Assembly (NCBI GenBank): GCA_964466055.1
Contig: CAYXLW010000009.1
Coordinates: 1-54,763, forward strand
Direction: 5' to 3'
DNA length: 54,763 nucleotides
Source of the DNA: CAYXLW01 sp964466055
Lineage (GTDB): Bacteria; Patescibacteriota; Gracilibacteria; GCA-2401425
The notes under the pieces were generated by a model, which did no database searches, had not been told where the DNA came from, and saw only the letters and a list, made by a program, of their open reading frames with translations. Both the position numbers and the translations under genes were made by a program. Shown here piece after piece: positions 24,782 to 32,737 of the stretch (position 1 is its first letter; every line of letters starts with the position of its first letter).

Positions 24782-26476
24782 ATGCAAAAAAATTGTAAAC
24801 AATGTGGAATAAATTTTGAAGTCACAGATGAAGATTTACAGGTTTATAAGAAATTCACTTTTAAAATAGACAGGAAGATTTTTGAAATACCTCCATCAAA
24901 ATTATGTCCAGATTGCTGCGCACAAAGAAGAATGGCTTTTGCTAATCAAATAAATCTTTATAAAAGAAAATGTGATGGGACAGGAAAAGAAATCGTTTCA
25001 AACTATTCCCCTGATAAAAAAAATATTGTATATGATGTATCATATTGGTTTTCAGATGCATGGGATCAATTTTCAACAGGGATGTATTTTGATTTTTCAA
25101 GATCATTTTTCGAGCAGTTTGAAGAACTAATTAAAATAGCTCCACGTCCAAATTTACAAAGAAACCCTGAATATGATGAGAATGCAGATTTTACGAATTA
25201 TGCAGGTAAAAACAAAAACTGTTATTTAATATTTGATTCAGATAAGAATCGTGATTGTTATTATTCATACTCTATAAACTCATGTGAAAATACGGTTGAC
25301 TGTTTTCGTAGTGAGAATTGTGAGATTTGTTATGAATGTATAGATTGTAGAAAGTGTTATAAATCAATTTCTTTACAAAATTGTACTAATTGCAATGATT
25401 CAGCTTTTCTTAAAAATTGTATTTCTTGTAAAAACTGTTTTGGATCAATGAATTTAAGAAGTAAAGAATTTTATTTTTTAAATGAAAAATGTACTAAGGA
25501 AGAATATGAAAAGAAAATGGAAGCTGTTAAATTTAATACTTTTTCTGGTTTAAAAAATATGCAAACAAAATTTTCTAAGTTTTTAAAAAAGTTCCCACAT
25601 AAATACATGGAAGGAGTGCAAAATGAGAATGTCTTTGGGAACTATTTAACAAATTGTAAAAATGCAGAGTATTGCTTTGATTCAAGAAATCTTTGGGATT
25701 GCAAGTTTATAACACAAGCATTTGATAATGCAAAAGACTGTATGAATTGCACAGAAATTGGCGATGGAGTGGAGCTTTTTTATGAATCTTGTTATTCAGG
25801 ATATAACGGGAACTCATTAAAATTTACTTCTCATAGTTTAGGACAAGTTTATAATCTTACTTATTGTTATTTCTGCCCAAATTGTTCAGATTGTTTTGGG
25901 TGTTTTGGTTTAAGAAAAACAAAATATTGTATCTTTAACAAAAAATATACTAAAGAAGAATATGAGCAACTTGTTCCTAAAATAATTGAACATATGCAAA
26001 ATACAGGAGAATGGGGAGAGTTTTTCCCAGTGAGAATATCTCCTTTCTGTTATAATGAAACTCATGCTCAAGATTATTTCCCATTAACAAAAGAAGCCGT
26101 TTTAAAAAGGGGGTGGAAATGGAAAGAAAATGATAATACTATTCCAAAGGTAGATAAAATAATTCCAGCAAACAAATTACCAGATGATATAAAAGATATT
26201 CCAGATGATATTTTAAACTGGGCAATAAGATGTGAAGTTACAAATAAACCATACAAAATAATCCCACAAGAATTAAAGTTTTACAGAGATCATAATTTAC
26301 CAATACCAAGAAGACATCCAGATCAAAGACATAAAGACAGAATGTCACTTAGAAATCCAAGAAAATTATGGTCTAGAAATTGTGACAAATGCACTAAAGA
26401 AATACAAACAACTTATTCTCCAGAAAGACCAGAAAAAGTATTATGTGAAGAGTGTTATTTGAAAGAAGTCTACTAA
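24782..26476 (+). CDS. Cys-rich zinc-ribbon protein, paralog E (dispersed copy)
   Basis: A 564-residue fifth member of the family, on the opposite strand and 4 kb from the operon. It has the N-terminal ribbon (KNCKQCG...CPDCCAQRR), a YWFSDAWDQFSTGMYFDF motif, a Cys-rich tract (CEICYECIDCRKCYKS, CISCKNCFGSMNLRSKEF), a second module (CSDCFGCFGLRKTKYCIFNK) and the C-terminal ribbon (NCDKCTKEIQ...LCEECYLKEVY). It has a slightly longer segment before the C-terminal ribbon (DKIIPANKLPDDIKDIPDD). It begins 46 bp after trpD, and the small palindromic repeats at 24737 and 26478 flank it in the same orientation, which might reflect transposition or just terminators. Confidence 0.88.
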   Translation: MQKNCKQCGINFEVTDEDLQVYKKFTFKIDRKIFEIPPSKLCPDCCAQRRMAFANQINLYKRKCDGTGKEIVSNYSPDKKNIVYDVSYWFSDAWDQFSTGMYFDFSRSFFEQFEELIKIAPRPNLQRNPEYDENADFTNYAGKNKNCYLIFDSDKNRDCYYSYSINSCENTVDCFRSENCEICYECIDCRKCYKSISLQNCTNCNDSAFLKNCISCKNCFGSMNLRSKEFYFLNEKCTKEEYEKKMEAVKFNTFSGLKNMQTKFSKFLKKFPHKYMEGVQNENVFGNYLTNCKNAEYCFDSRNLWDCKFITQAFDNAKDCMNCTEIGDGVELFYESCYSGYNGNSLKFTSHSLGQVYNLTYCYFCPNCSDCFGCFGLRKTKYCIFNKKYTKEEYEQLVPKIIEHMQNTGEWGEFFPVRISPFCYNETHAQDYFPLTKEAVLKRGWKWKENDNTIPKVDKIIPANKLPDDIKDIPDDILNWAIRCEVTNKPYKIIPQELKFYRDHNLPIPRRHPDQRHKDRMSLRNPRKLWSRNCDKCTKEIQTTYSPERPEKVLCEECYLKEVY

Positions 26477-26477
26477 A

Positions 26478-26512
26478 TAACCCCGCAGGTCGTATTGATC
26501 CGCGGAGTTTAA
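26478..26512 (+). terminator. Palindromic CCCGCAGGTCGT repeat / terminator candidate (copy 2)
   Basis: AACCCCGCAGGTCGT...ATCCGCGGAGTTT, an imperfect palindrome between the convergent genes 24782-26476 and 26526-31016. It resembles 24737 and 51093. Confidence 0.5.
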
Positions 26513-26525
26513 GAATTTCTCTAAA

Positions 26526-29500
26526 CTAGTTAGTAGTATTCAGATTTTTTGAAACTTCTCCTGGATTAGAGTAATTAGGTGAATTATTAATACCAGAGCT
26601 TGTTATTATATTGTTATATTGATCTACTTGTAACGTATCAACATAACCTGAATTATCATCAACAAAATAGGTATCTAAATCTTTTATCAAAATTGTATCA
26701 CCAATTTTTGTATACTCATCCATAACTTCAACTTCATCTGATGTAATAACTTGTTGAGGAAGGTCTTGAGAGGTTTCTAGAGTTTTTTCTTGAAGATTTA
26801 TTCCAGCTTCATTAATGGTTTCAAGATTCCCATAATTTGCATGTTCCCCTGATAATATAATTTCATCTTCGTTACTATTACTCATATTTTTACTCACAAA
26901 TCCTGTCATTACTGGTTTTACTACCTCGCTAATTAACCCATATTTTAAATTAGAATGAATACTGCTCACAATTCTTCTTTTCCAATAATCTTGCCATTTT
27001 TCTCCAACTTTGACCTTAAGTATTGAATCATCATCCATATCTTTTGGTTCAATTGTGTTCCCACTATTAATATAAACAGAATCTCTACCTAAAAACACAA
27101 AAGGTCTCTCCTCATAAAAAATATCATCAGTATCATTATCTTTTCCATTTTGATGAAAATCATATCTATTTCCAACATTACCTTCTGAATATAGCTGTCT
27201 TGTATCTTGATTTTTTATTTCTCTTCTTATTGTATTTATAGCATAAACATCACTTTTTCCTTTATTTGAATCCATACCTGTATATTCCAATCCAGGTTTA
27301 CAAGATATAAAAACTTTTTTAACCCCATCTACAGTTTCTTCATATTTATTTGATATTCCTTCGCTTGTACAGTATCTATCTGAATCAACATGCTCAGTTG
27401 GAGATATTGTATTATCATCTTCAAATTTATTTTCAGCTTCTAACTCACCTTCTAAAGATGAAGGTGGCAATAGATTTACCTCAAGAAGATTTCTATCTGT
27501 ATTATCAACAAATACAAAGATTGAGTTAGCTTCAGTGTTGCTATAAGAAGTTTTATTAAAAATGTTGTCTGTATAAAGTACGAACGTTTTATAAATACCA
27601 TCCCTTAATGTATTTAATGAGGTATTTAATATTAACTCAAAATTAGTAGTTGATGATAGTGTTTTATTGAATCCAGAAGATCTAAAAGTATATACAGGAT
27701 CTATTACTGCTCCTGTTTTTAAATTATGACAAACAGCTCCCGTGCAAGTAAATCTCTCAAAATCATGAGTGATATTATTAGAATCCACACGTTCTAGTGC
27801 TTTTATTTTTAACTCATCTTCATTAAAGTTCATCCATTGCACTTTATTCATAGAAGGAATAGGCCTTGTTTCAAAATTCATAGTATAATAAGTTGATGCT
27901 TTGTTACCTGCTCCATCTTCAATAACAACTTTTATAATTTGCTTTTTTCTATACATAGAGAAAGCATATGATTTTTTACTTCCATTCATCAATTCATCAA
28001 CAGCAGTTAAATCAACTGCTTCTTTTGGATAATCTACCCATCTTTCCAAAGGACTTGAATCGTCAAGTGGTTTATGTGTTATATCACTTGGAATATCAGT
28101 TAAATCTATTTTATAGTCATAAATACCTAAACTAAAATCATCATCTGATACCAAATATATTTCAGCATAAGCCTGAGAAATTCCTGATGTATAATTTCCT
28201 GTTGAAAAAGTTGTTCCTCCATTTGTAGCGGTGTAATTTACATTACTAGGTTTACGCCCCGTGAAAACATCTTTTATTTTCATGTAAAAATCGTAAACAT
28301 TATTTAATTCTGGGAAATCGTTAGCTACTAAAGTACTAGCAGGACTTACTTTACAACCAGCATCTATGAATTCTAAAGCTGGTGGCAACTCACTTGTTGA
28401 ACATACTTTTTTAATTTGTGTTTGAAGCGTGCCATCGTTACCACTTGGTATTGTCATTATTATAGGAGTACTTTTGTCGTACTTAATAACATGTCTATAA
28501 ACAATACTTTCGTGTCCTGCCTTATCAAACAACTTGAATTCTATTGTATGTACACCTTCTATATTACCAATAAGTGATCGAAAAATATTCCCATATAAAA
28601 TTACTGGTATTTCACTTACTTCTGTCGTTTGTACAAATCCACTAAAAAGACCTGTAGTGTCTGTAGCAACATCTGTCCACGATAAATTTGAATCTATTCT
28701 GTATTTCATACTTTCAATACCACTTTCTTCAGCTCCAGTTGAACTACTAGACTGATCTTTTACAAGAAAGACTAACCTTTCACTATCTAACGATTTTTGG
28801 TTATACCAAGTATTATTTTTACTAGGAATTTCAGGGCTTATTGTTGGAGCACTTGTATCTATTTTAAATGTATATGTCTGGTTAACAGCATTATTTCCTG
28901 CATCATCCCAAGTCCTTATTGTTAAAGTATATGTACCGTTTTGTGAGTAAGATTGTGAAGGAAAAGTATATGTATCAGTTCCTACTGAAGTGAATTCACT
29001 TGTAGTAAAGTTTTTAGATAGAACATTGGAAAAACCTCCTTCGGAGTCACTCCTACTTACTGTATAAGTTGCATATGCAGGTGCAACGTCAGATCCCTCT
29101 TTGGATGGATTTGTATAAATGCTATTTTCTATACTAACTGAACAAGTTACACCACTTTCAGTAGTTGCCCATCTATCTCCAGCCCAAGTGCCATCTGTTA
29201 TGCTAGTATCTGTTGCCTTTTTAGTAGGATCAATTGGCACACAATTTATTTTTGTAATTTTAGGTTTTGAATAATCTATATGTGTCCGAGATGCTAGGGT
29301 TGGACACGCAACTGATTGCGTTCTTCCTGCGTTATCTGTAAATAAATATCCTCCTAAAATTGAAGCTTTTACAGTAACATTATTAGTATCAAGAATCACA
29401 TCTTTACGTGGAGACGTACAACCTGAAACACCTGATCCTGTACCTGTAGGATCTGTACAATTTGCACTTACGGTAATAGATGTATTTCTCCAATTGTTTA

Positions 29501-31016
29501 TTCCTGTTGTAGTCCAACTACTACATGTTGGATCAACTTTATCAATTTTAGCAGCTGAACTTATACAATCTTTTGTATTTCCTATATTGTCACTAATTGT
29601 TTTTTTACAAGTCTGATCATGTGTTGAAATAAGGCAAGATCCTCCTGAAACATTAATTCCACTTCCTGAATCAGTTGATCCACTAAGCGTAAATGTTTGG
29701 TTTACAGTCTGCCATGTGGGAGAAGAAGGCGCCCATGTTCCGCAAGTAGGAGCTGTATTATCTTTTATCACAGTTATCCCTCCACAAAAACCAATGTTTC
29801 CTGAAGTGTCATATGCATATACCTGAATGTAACTTGTATTTGAAGGAGATGAAGGCGTTGTAGCTCCATAAGCATGTAATCCTATTGGAATGACTTTTGA
29901 GTATGGAGAAGAAGAATCTTGATACCAAATAATATCATCTTGCCCCCCACTGGAACTCCATGTTGGATGTGTTACATAATTTACTCCATAATCATCTGTA
30001 GCTGTTGTTGTAACTGTTATAGTATCGCTAACACTTTTGATATATTGAGTTGCTGAAGGAGAGGTTACTGAACAAGAAGGTGGAGTTACATCACAACTTT
30101 TTGTTCCTGTCGCACTTCGTGTATTTCCACATTGATCACCTGTTTGTGTAAAAGATAAGCCACTACATACTGTTGATGTAGCTGGTGACCATGTTGTATC
30201 TATTCCTGTTCCTGTCGCACTTCGTGTATTTCCACATTGATTTCCTGTTTGTGTAAAAGATAAGCCACTACATACTGTTGATGTAGCTGGTGACCATGTT
30301 CTATCTATTCCTGTTCCTGTCGCACTTCGTGTATTTCCACATTGATCGCCTGTTTGTGTAAAAGATACGCCACTACATACTGTTGATGTAGCTGGTGACC
30401 AACTTGTGTTTGTGCACGGTGGCACACATTGACCATTAACACAAATATTACCATAACTCTCACAATTCTGAGACTTTATTGTACATTCTACAGCTCCAGG
30501 CCAATCTCTAAGATTAGCAGGAAGACATGTCATATAATATCTCCAATTTTCTTTAGGAGGACTTCCACAATAAGGCGGTGGGATCGGGGGACAAGGAACG
30601 CCTTGAGTTGGGTTACAATAAGAACAATCCTTTTGTCCTGGACTAGGGCATGTTCCACATCCATTGTTAGAAATAATAGGATAACCTAGACACACCTCGT
30701 CTTGGTTTTTGCACTCAGGTTCAACAGGAGGATGAGTACAAGGAAGACATGAACCAGTTACAGGGGATAATTCTGTTGGACAATAAGCCATGTCATCATA
30801 TGTGCAAGCATCATTATCAACAAATGAACAACACCTCAATAGAGTAGAAGAAGTTTCTATAGGACTACAAGTCAGAATTTGAGTTAATATCTCTGTAGGA
30901 AGACAGGATGTAGGAGGATTTTCACATGCTGGCAAAGCATAAACCTGATGTACATTTACTCCTATAAATAAAACAAAAACAATAAAAAAGTAACCTAACC
31001 TATGTTTTTTATTCAT
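26526..31016 (-). CDS. Large secreted surface protein with Ig-like repeats
   Basis: 1496 residues. A signal peptide (LGYFFIVFVLFIGVNVHQVYA, ~7-28) precedes a Cys/Pro-rich region (~29-200). Three near-identical 35-residue repeats (TWSPATSTVCSGLSFTQTG...) follow at ~202-305, then several Ig/bacterial surface-type beta domains (DTITVTTTATDD, APTCGTWAPSSPTWQTV, TYTLTIRTWDDAGNNA, HTIEFKLFDKAGHES). The C-terminal ~350 residues are acidic and polar. There is no LPXTG or C-terminal membrane anchor. It is probably exported and bound to the cell surface, perhaps for adhesion to host cells, a guess from architecture. The start has an A/T leader and no SD. Its strand opposes the zinc-ribbon gene beside it. 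Confidence 0.87.
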   Translation of the reverse strand: MNKKHRLGYFFIVFVLFIGVNVHQVYALPACENPPTSCLPTEILTQILTCSPIETSSTLLRCCSFVDNDACTYDDMAYCPTELSPVTGSCLPCTHPPVEPECKNQDEVCLGYPIISNNGCGTCPSPGQKDCSYCNPTQGVPCPPIPPPYCGSPPKENWRYYMTCLPANLRDWPGAVECTIKSQNCESYGNICVNGQCVPPCTNTSWSPATSTVCSGVSFTQTGDQCGNTRSATGTGIDRTWSPATSTVCSGLSFTQTGNQCGNTRSATGTGIDTTWSPATSTVCSGLSFTQTGDQCGNTRSATGTKSCDVTPPSCSVTSPSATQYIKSVSDTITVTTTATDDYGVNYVTHPTWSSSGGQDDIIWYQDSSSPYSKVIPIGLHAYGATTPSSPSNTSYIQVYAYDTSGNIGFCGGITVIKDNTAPTCGTWAPSSPTWQTVNQTFTLSGSTDSGSGINVSGGSCLISTHDQTCKKTISDNIGNTKDCISSAAKIDKVDPTCSSWTTTGINNWRNTSITVSANCTDPTGTGSGVSGCTSPRKDVILDTNNVTVKASILGGYLFTDNAGRTQSVACPTLASRTHIDYSKPKITKINCVPIDPTKKATDTSITDGTWAGDRWATTESGVTCSVSIENSIYTNPSKEGSDVAPAYATYTVSRSDSEGGFSNVLSKNFTTSEFTSVGTDTYTFPSQSYSQNGTYTLTIRTWDDAGNNAVNQTYTFKIDTSAPTISPEIPSKNNTWYNQKSLDSERLVFLVKDQSSSSTGAEESGIESMKYRIDSNLSWTDVATDTTGLFSGFVQTTEVSEIPVILYGNIFRSLIGNIEGVHTIEFKLFDKAGHESIVYRHVIKYDKSTPIIMTIPSGNDGTLQTQIKKVCSTSELPPALEFIDAGCKVSPASTLVANDFPELNNVYDFYMKIKDVFTGRKPSNVNYTATNGGTTFSTGNYTSGISQAYAEIYLVSDDDFSLGIYDYKIDLTDIPSDITHKPLDDSSPLERWVDYPKEAVDLTAVDELMNGSKKSYAFSMYRKKQIIKVVIEDGAGNKASTYYTMNFETRPIPSMNKVQWMNFNEDELKIKALERVDSNNITHDFERFTCTGAVCHNLKTGAVIDPVYTFRSSGFNKTLSSTTNFELILNTSLNTLRDGIYKTFVLYTDNIFNKTSYSNTEANSIFVFVDNTDRNLLEVNLLPPSSLEGELEAENKFEDDNTISPTEHVDSDRYCTSEGISNKYEETVDGVKKVFISCKPGLEYTGMDSNKGKSDVYAINTIRREIKNQDTRQLYSEGNVGNRYDFHQNGKDNDTDDIFYEERPFVFLGRDSVYINSGNTIEPKDMDDDSILKVKVGEKWQDYWKRRIVSSIHSNLKYGLISEVVKPVMTGFVSKNMSNSNEDEIILSGEHANYGNLETINEAGINLQEKTLETSQDLPQQVITSDEVEVMDEYTKIGDTILIKDLDTYFVDDNSGYVDTLQVDQYNNIITSSGINNSPNYSNPGEVSKNLNTTN
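30095..30410 (-). repeat. Three tandem 105-bp repeats inside the surface-protein gene
   Basis: Units aligned on CGCACTTCGT at 30111, 30216 and 30321 have exact 105-bp spacing and differ by only a few bases per unit (for example gatcacc/gatttcc/gatcgcc). Each encodes 35 residues with two Cys. The identity implies recent expansion and possible copy-number variation. Confidence 0.9.
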
Positions 31017-31420
31017 TATTTTTTATTAAAAAAATAAATTATATGTGCATTTTAACACCTTAATTTTTAAATAAAAAGGAAAATTTTAAGTTCAATGTTG
31101 CCATCTCAACGCAGTCAGAGATCCAGTATTCTTTTTACTAAACTCCCTGCTACTTTTTTAAGAGTATGGGTTTAACCTTGTATGAAAATTCTTTTTCAAG
31201 AAACAATATATTTATTTTTCTTTCGCATTTATACCTTGTTTTTATTTTCTCGTAGAAAAAATAACTTTTGTCATCCCAAATGTTAAAAAATGAAGTTTTG
31301 AAAGCATTTGAGTATAATAAGCCTCAAAATATTTTATTTATGCTATTCCAAATTTATTTCAACATTTATTTCAACTTTTTTTTATTAAAAAACACTGAAA
31401 TAAACCTAAAATAAACTTAC
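31017..31420. other. Intergenic gap upstream of the surface-protein gene
   Basis: About 400 bp of AT-rich sequence. The first part should hold the promoter of the minus-strand surface-protein gene. I see no ORF, RNA gene or strong hairpin in it. Confidence 0.5.
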
Positions 31421-31450
31421 AAAAAAAAGGCTTCGCTGTATAGCGAAGCC
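31421..31450 (-). terminator. Strong terminator of cassette 3
   Basis: Read on the minus strand: GGCTTCGCT-atac-AGCGAAGCC followed by TTTTTTTT. One stem arm is shared with the D3 outer arm, so the two structures exclude each other. Confidence 0.85.
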
Positions 31451-31567
31451 TGAACTCATTCCTTGTATGTCTCAGAAAATACGAGAAATACTTAAGAATG
31501 TGGTTCGAGGAGCTGTCAGCGTCCTCAATCCAAATCTTCTTTTACAGAAGATTAGTTCAGGCTCGCT
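31442..31567 (-). repeat. D-type structured element of cassette 3 (D3)
   Basis: Outer arms AGCGAAGCCTGAACT (31442-31456) and AGTTCAGGCTCGCT (31554-31567) pair with one bulged base. Inside are AATCTTCT-gtaaa-AGAAGATT and GAGGA/TCCTC hairpins. The layout matches D1 and D2 although the sequence differs. Confidence 0.6.
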
Positions 31568-31612
31568 AAAAGCTCCATTGTGAAACAAATAAAAAAAACC
31601 TCTTTCAGAAGC

Positions 31613-32119
31613 CTAAAGCTTCGTCAAGGTGGACCAATTTTGTTCCCCAACGTAATTCATGGTCCCCTCAGAAGTACCAACTGAGGTGTTCCAAGACACG
31701 TAGGTATCATCCGTACGCGTCTCTGTACCATTGTCCAGGAAATAAAAACTGGACCTTACATATAGGGTAAACCCACTATGTTCCCCTTGGACTGGAGGAA
31801 TTGTGATCCGAGACCAGATGTACAACGTTGTCCCGGATAGCTCAGCACGTAAAAATGTCGCTGTGCTGACCATAAAGGCTCCACCATCACTAATGCTGGT
31901 GTTGCCAGACTCTTCATGCGGATTGGATACAGTGAAATTCCCAATCTTCTCCACATGAAAAGTGAACTTTAGCCCTTGGAATGCTTCCTGGGCCGCCGTT
32001 AAAACCGGATCAATCGGATCAACAGGGTCTACCACTTCGGATTTTTTACATCCTGTAACGCCCATAAAAATGGCGAAAAGAAGGATGAGCAGTGTGATGC
32101 TAGCTACTTGTTTGGTCAT
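31613..32119 (-). CDS. Small secreted lipoprotein in cassette 3
   Basis: 168 residues. The signal sequence (ASITLLILLFAIFMGVTGC) ends in a lipobox VTGC with the acylated Cys at ~24, followed by a Pro/Asp linker (DPVDPIDPV) and a beta-rich domain (KFTFHVEKIGNFTV..., SGFTLYVRSSFYFLDNG). I do not recognise it; the composition is like small lipoproteins of Bacteroidota and similar phyla. It has a strong SD (AAGGAGG at 32124-32130), higher G/C codon use than its neighbours, a palindrome upstream and the D3 element downstream. These features point to horizontal acquisition. Confidence 0.82.
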   Translation of the reverse strand: MTKQVASITLLILLFAIFMGVTGCKKSEVVDPVDPIDPVLTAAQEAFQGLKFTFHVEKIGNFTVSNPHEESGNTSISDGGAFMVSTATFLRAELSGTTLYIWSRITIPPVQGEHSGFTLYVRSSFYFLDNGTETRTDDTYVSWNTSVGTSEGTMNYVGEQNWSTLTKL

Positions 32120-32123
32120 GTGA

Positions 32124-32197
32124 CCTCCTTATCAAAGGGGTTGCCTCTGAGAAATTATACTCATTACAATCAATAAGTACATTTTCTCAGAAACAAC
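32124..32197 (-). promoter_or_regulatory. SD and upstream palindrome of cassette 3
   Basis: AAGGAGG sits 4 bp before the ATG. Upstream, TCTGAGAAA (32146-32154) pairs with TTTCTCAGA (32183-32191), extended by GTTG/CAAC across a 2x2 internal loop, around an AT-rich loop that contains TATAAT on the minus strand. It has the same plan as the palindromes at 12142 and 50249. Confidence 0.6.
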
Positions 32198-32737
32198 ACC
32201 TAAATAATGTATTCTAAGGTTCATCTAAATCAATATTTCGCGTTTTACTTTTACTTTAATTAATGTGTGTTTTAACAATATAGCAATAAATACTCCACAC
32301 ACTGGAAATAAATATTTCTATATTTTTTGTTTTATCATCCGAATTTTTAAAGGACTTTATATAATGTCAACATTATATATAATATAACCATAAATTTAAA
32401 CTAAAGTCAATAGGCAGTTCATTGATTATTTAACTCAAGAATTTAAGACTAATTCATCTTGCCTATGCCCTATTTTATATTAAATTTTTATAATTTTAAT
32501 CAGAACAAAAAACTGTTTCATCCAATTTGTGTTGAAAACATTATAATAACCTCTAACCTATTTACAAGAAAAATCATCATAAAAGAAGTAAAATTAAACA
32601 TATATTTCCATACACAAATATCAATAACCTTTAAACATCTTTGGGCATAACGACACGCAGAGAGCTACTTAACAACTGCCCCTTGTTAAGTAAAGCTTAA
32701 TTTTATAAAATAAAACAAAAGAAAATAATTTTAAAAT
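32198..32737. other. Intergenic region with three palindromes
   Basis: AT-rich and without a convincing gene. It holds TATATAATGT-ca-ACATTATATA (32358-32379), an AATAGGCA/TGCCTAT inverted repeat spanning ~32409-32466 that recalls the AGGCA/TGCCT ends of the U repeats, and TACTTAACAA-ctgcccc-TTGTTAAGTA (32666-32692) just before the TraD-like gene. Their functions are unknown. Confidence 0.55.

Noticed and set aside
32459..32650. 63-codon ORF with TTG start before the TraD-like gene
   Set aside because: It overlaps an inverted repeat, lacks start signals and has AT-driven composition.
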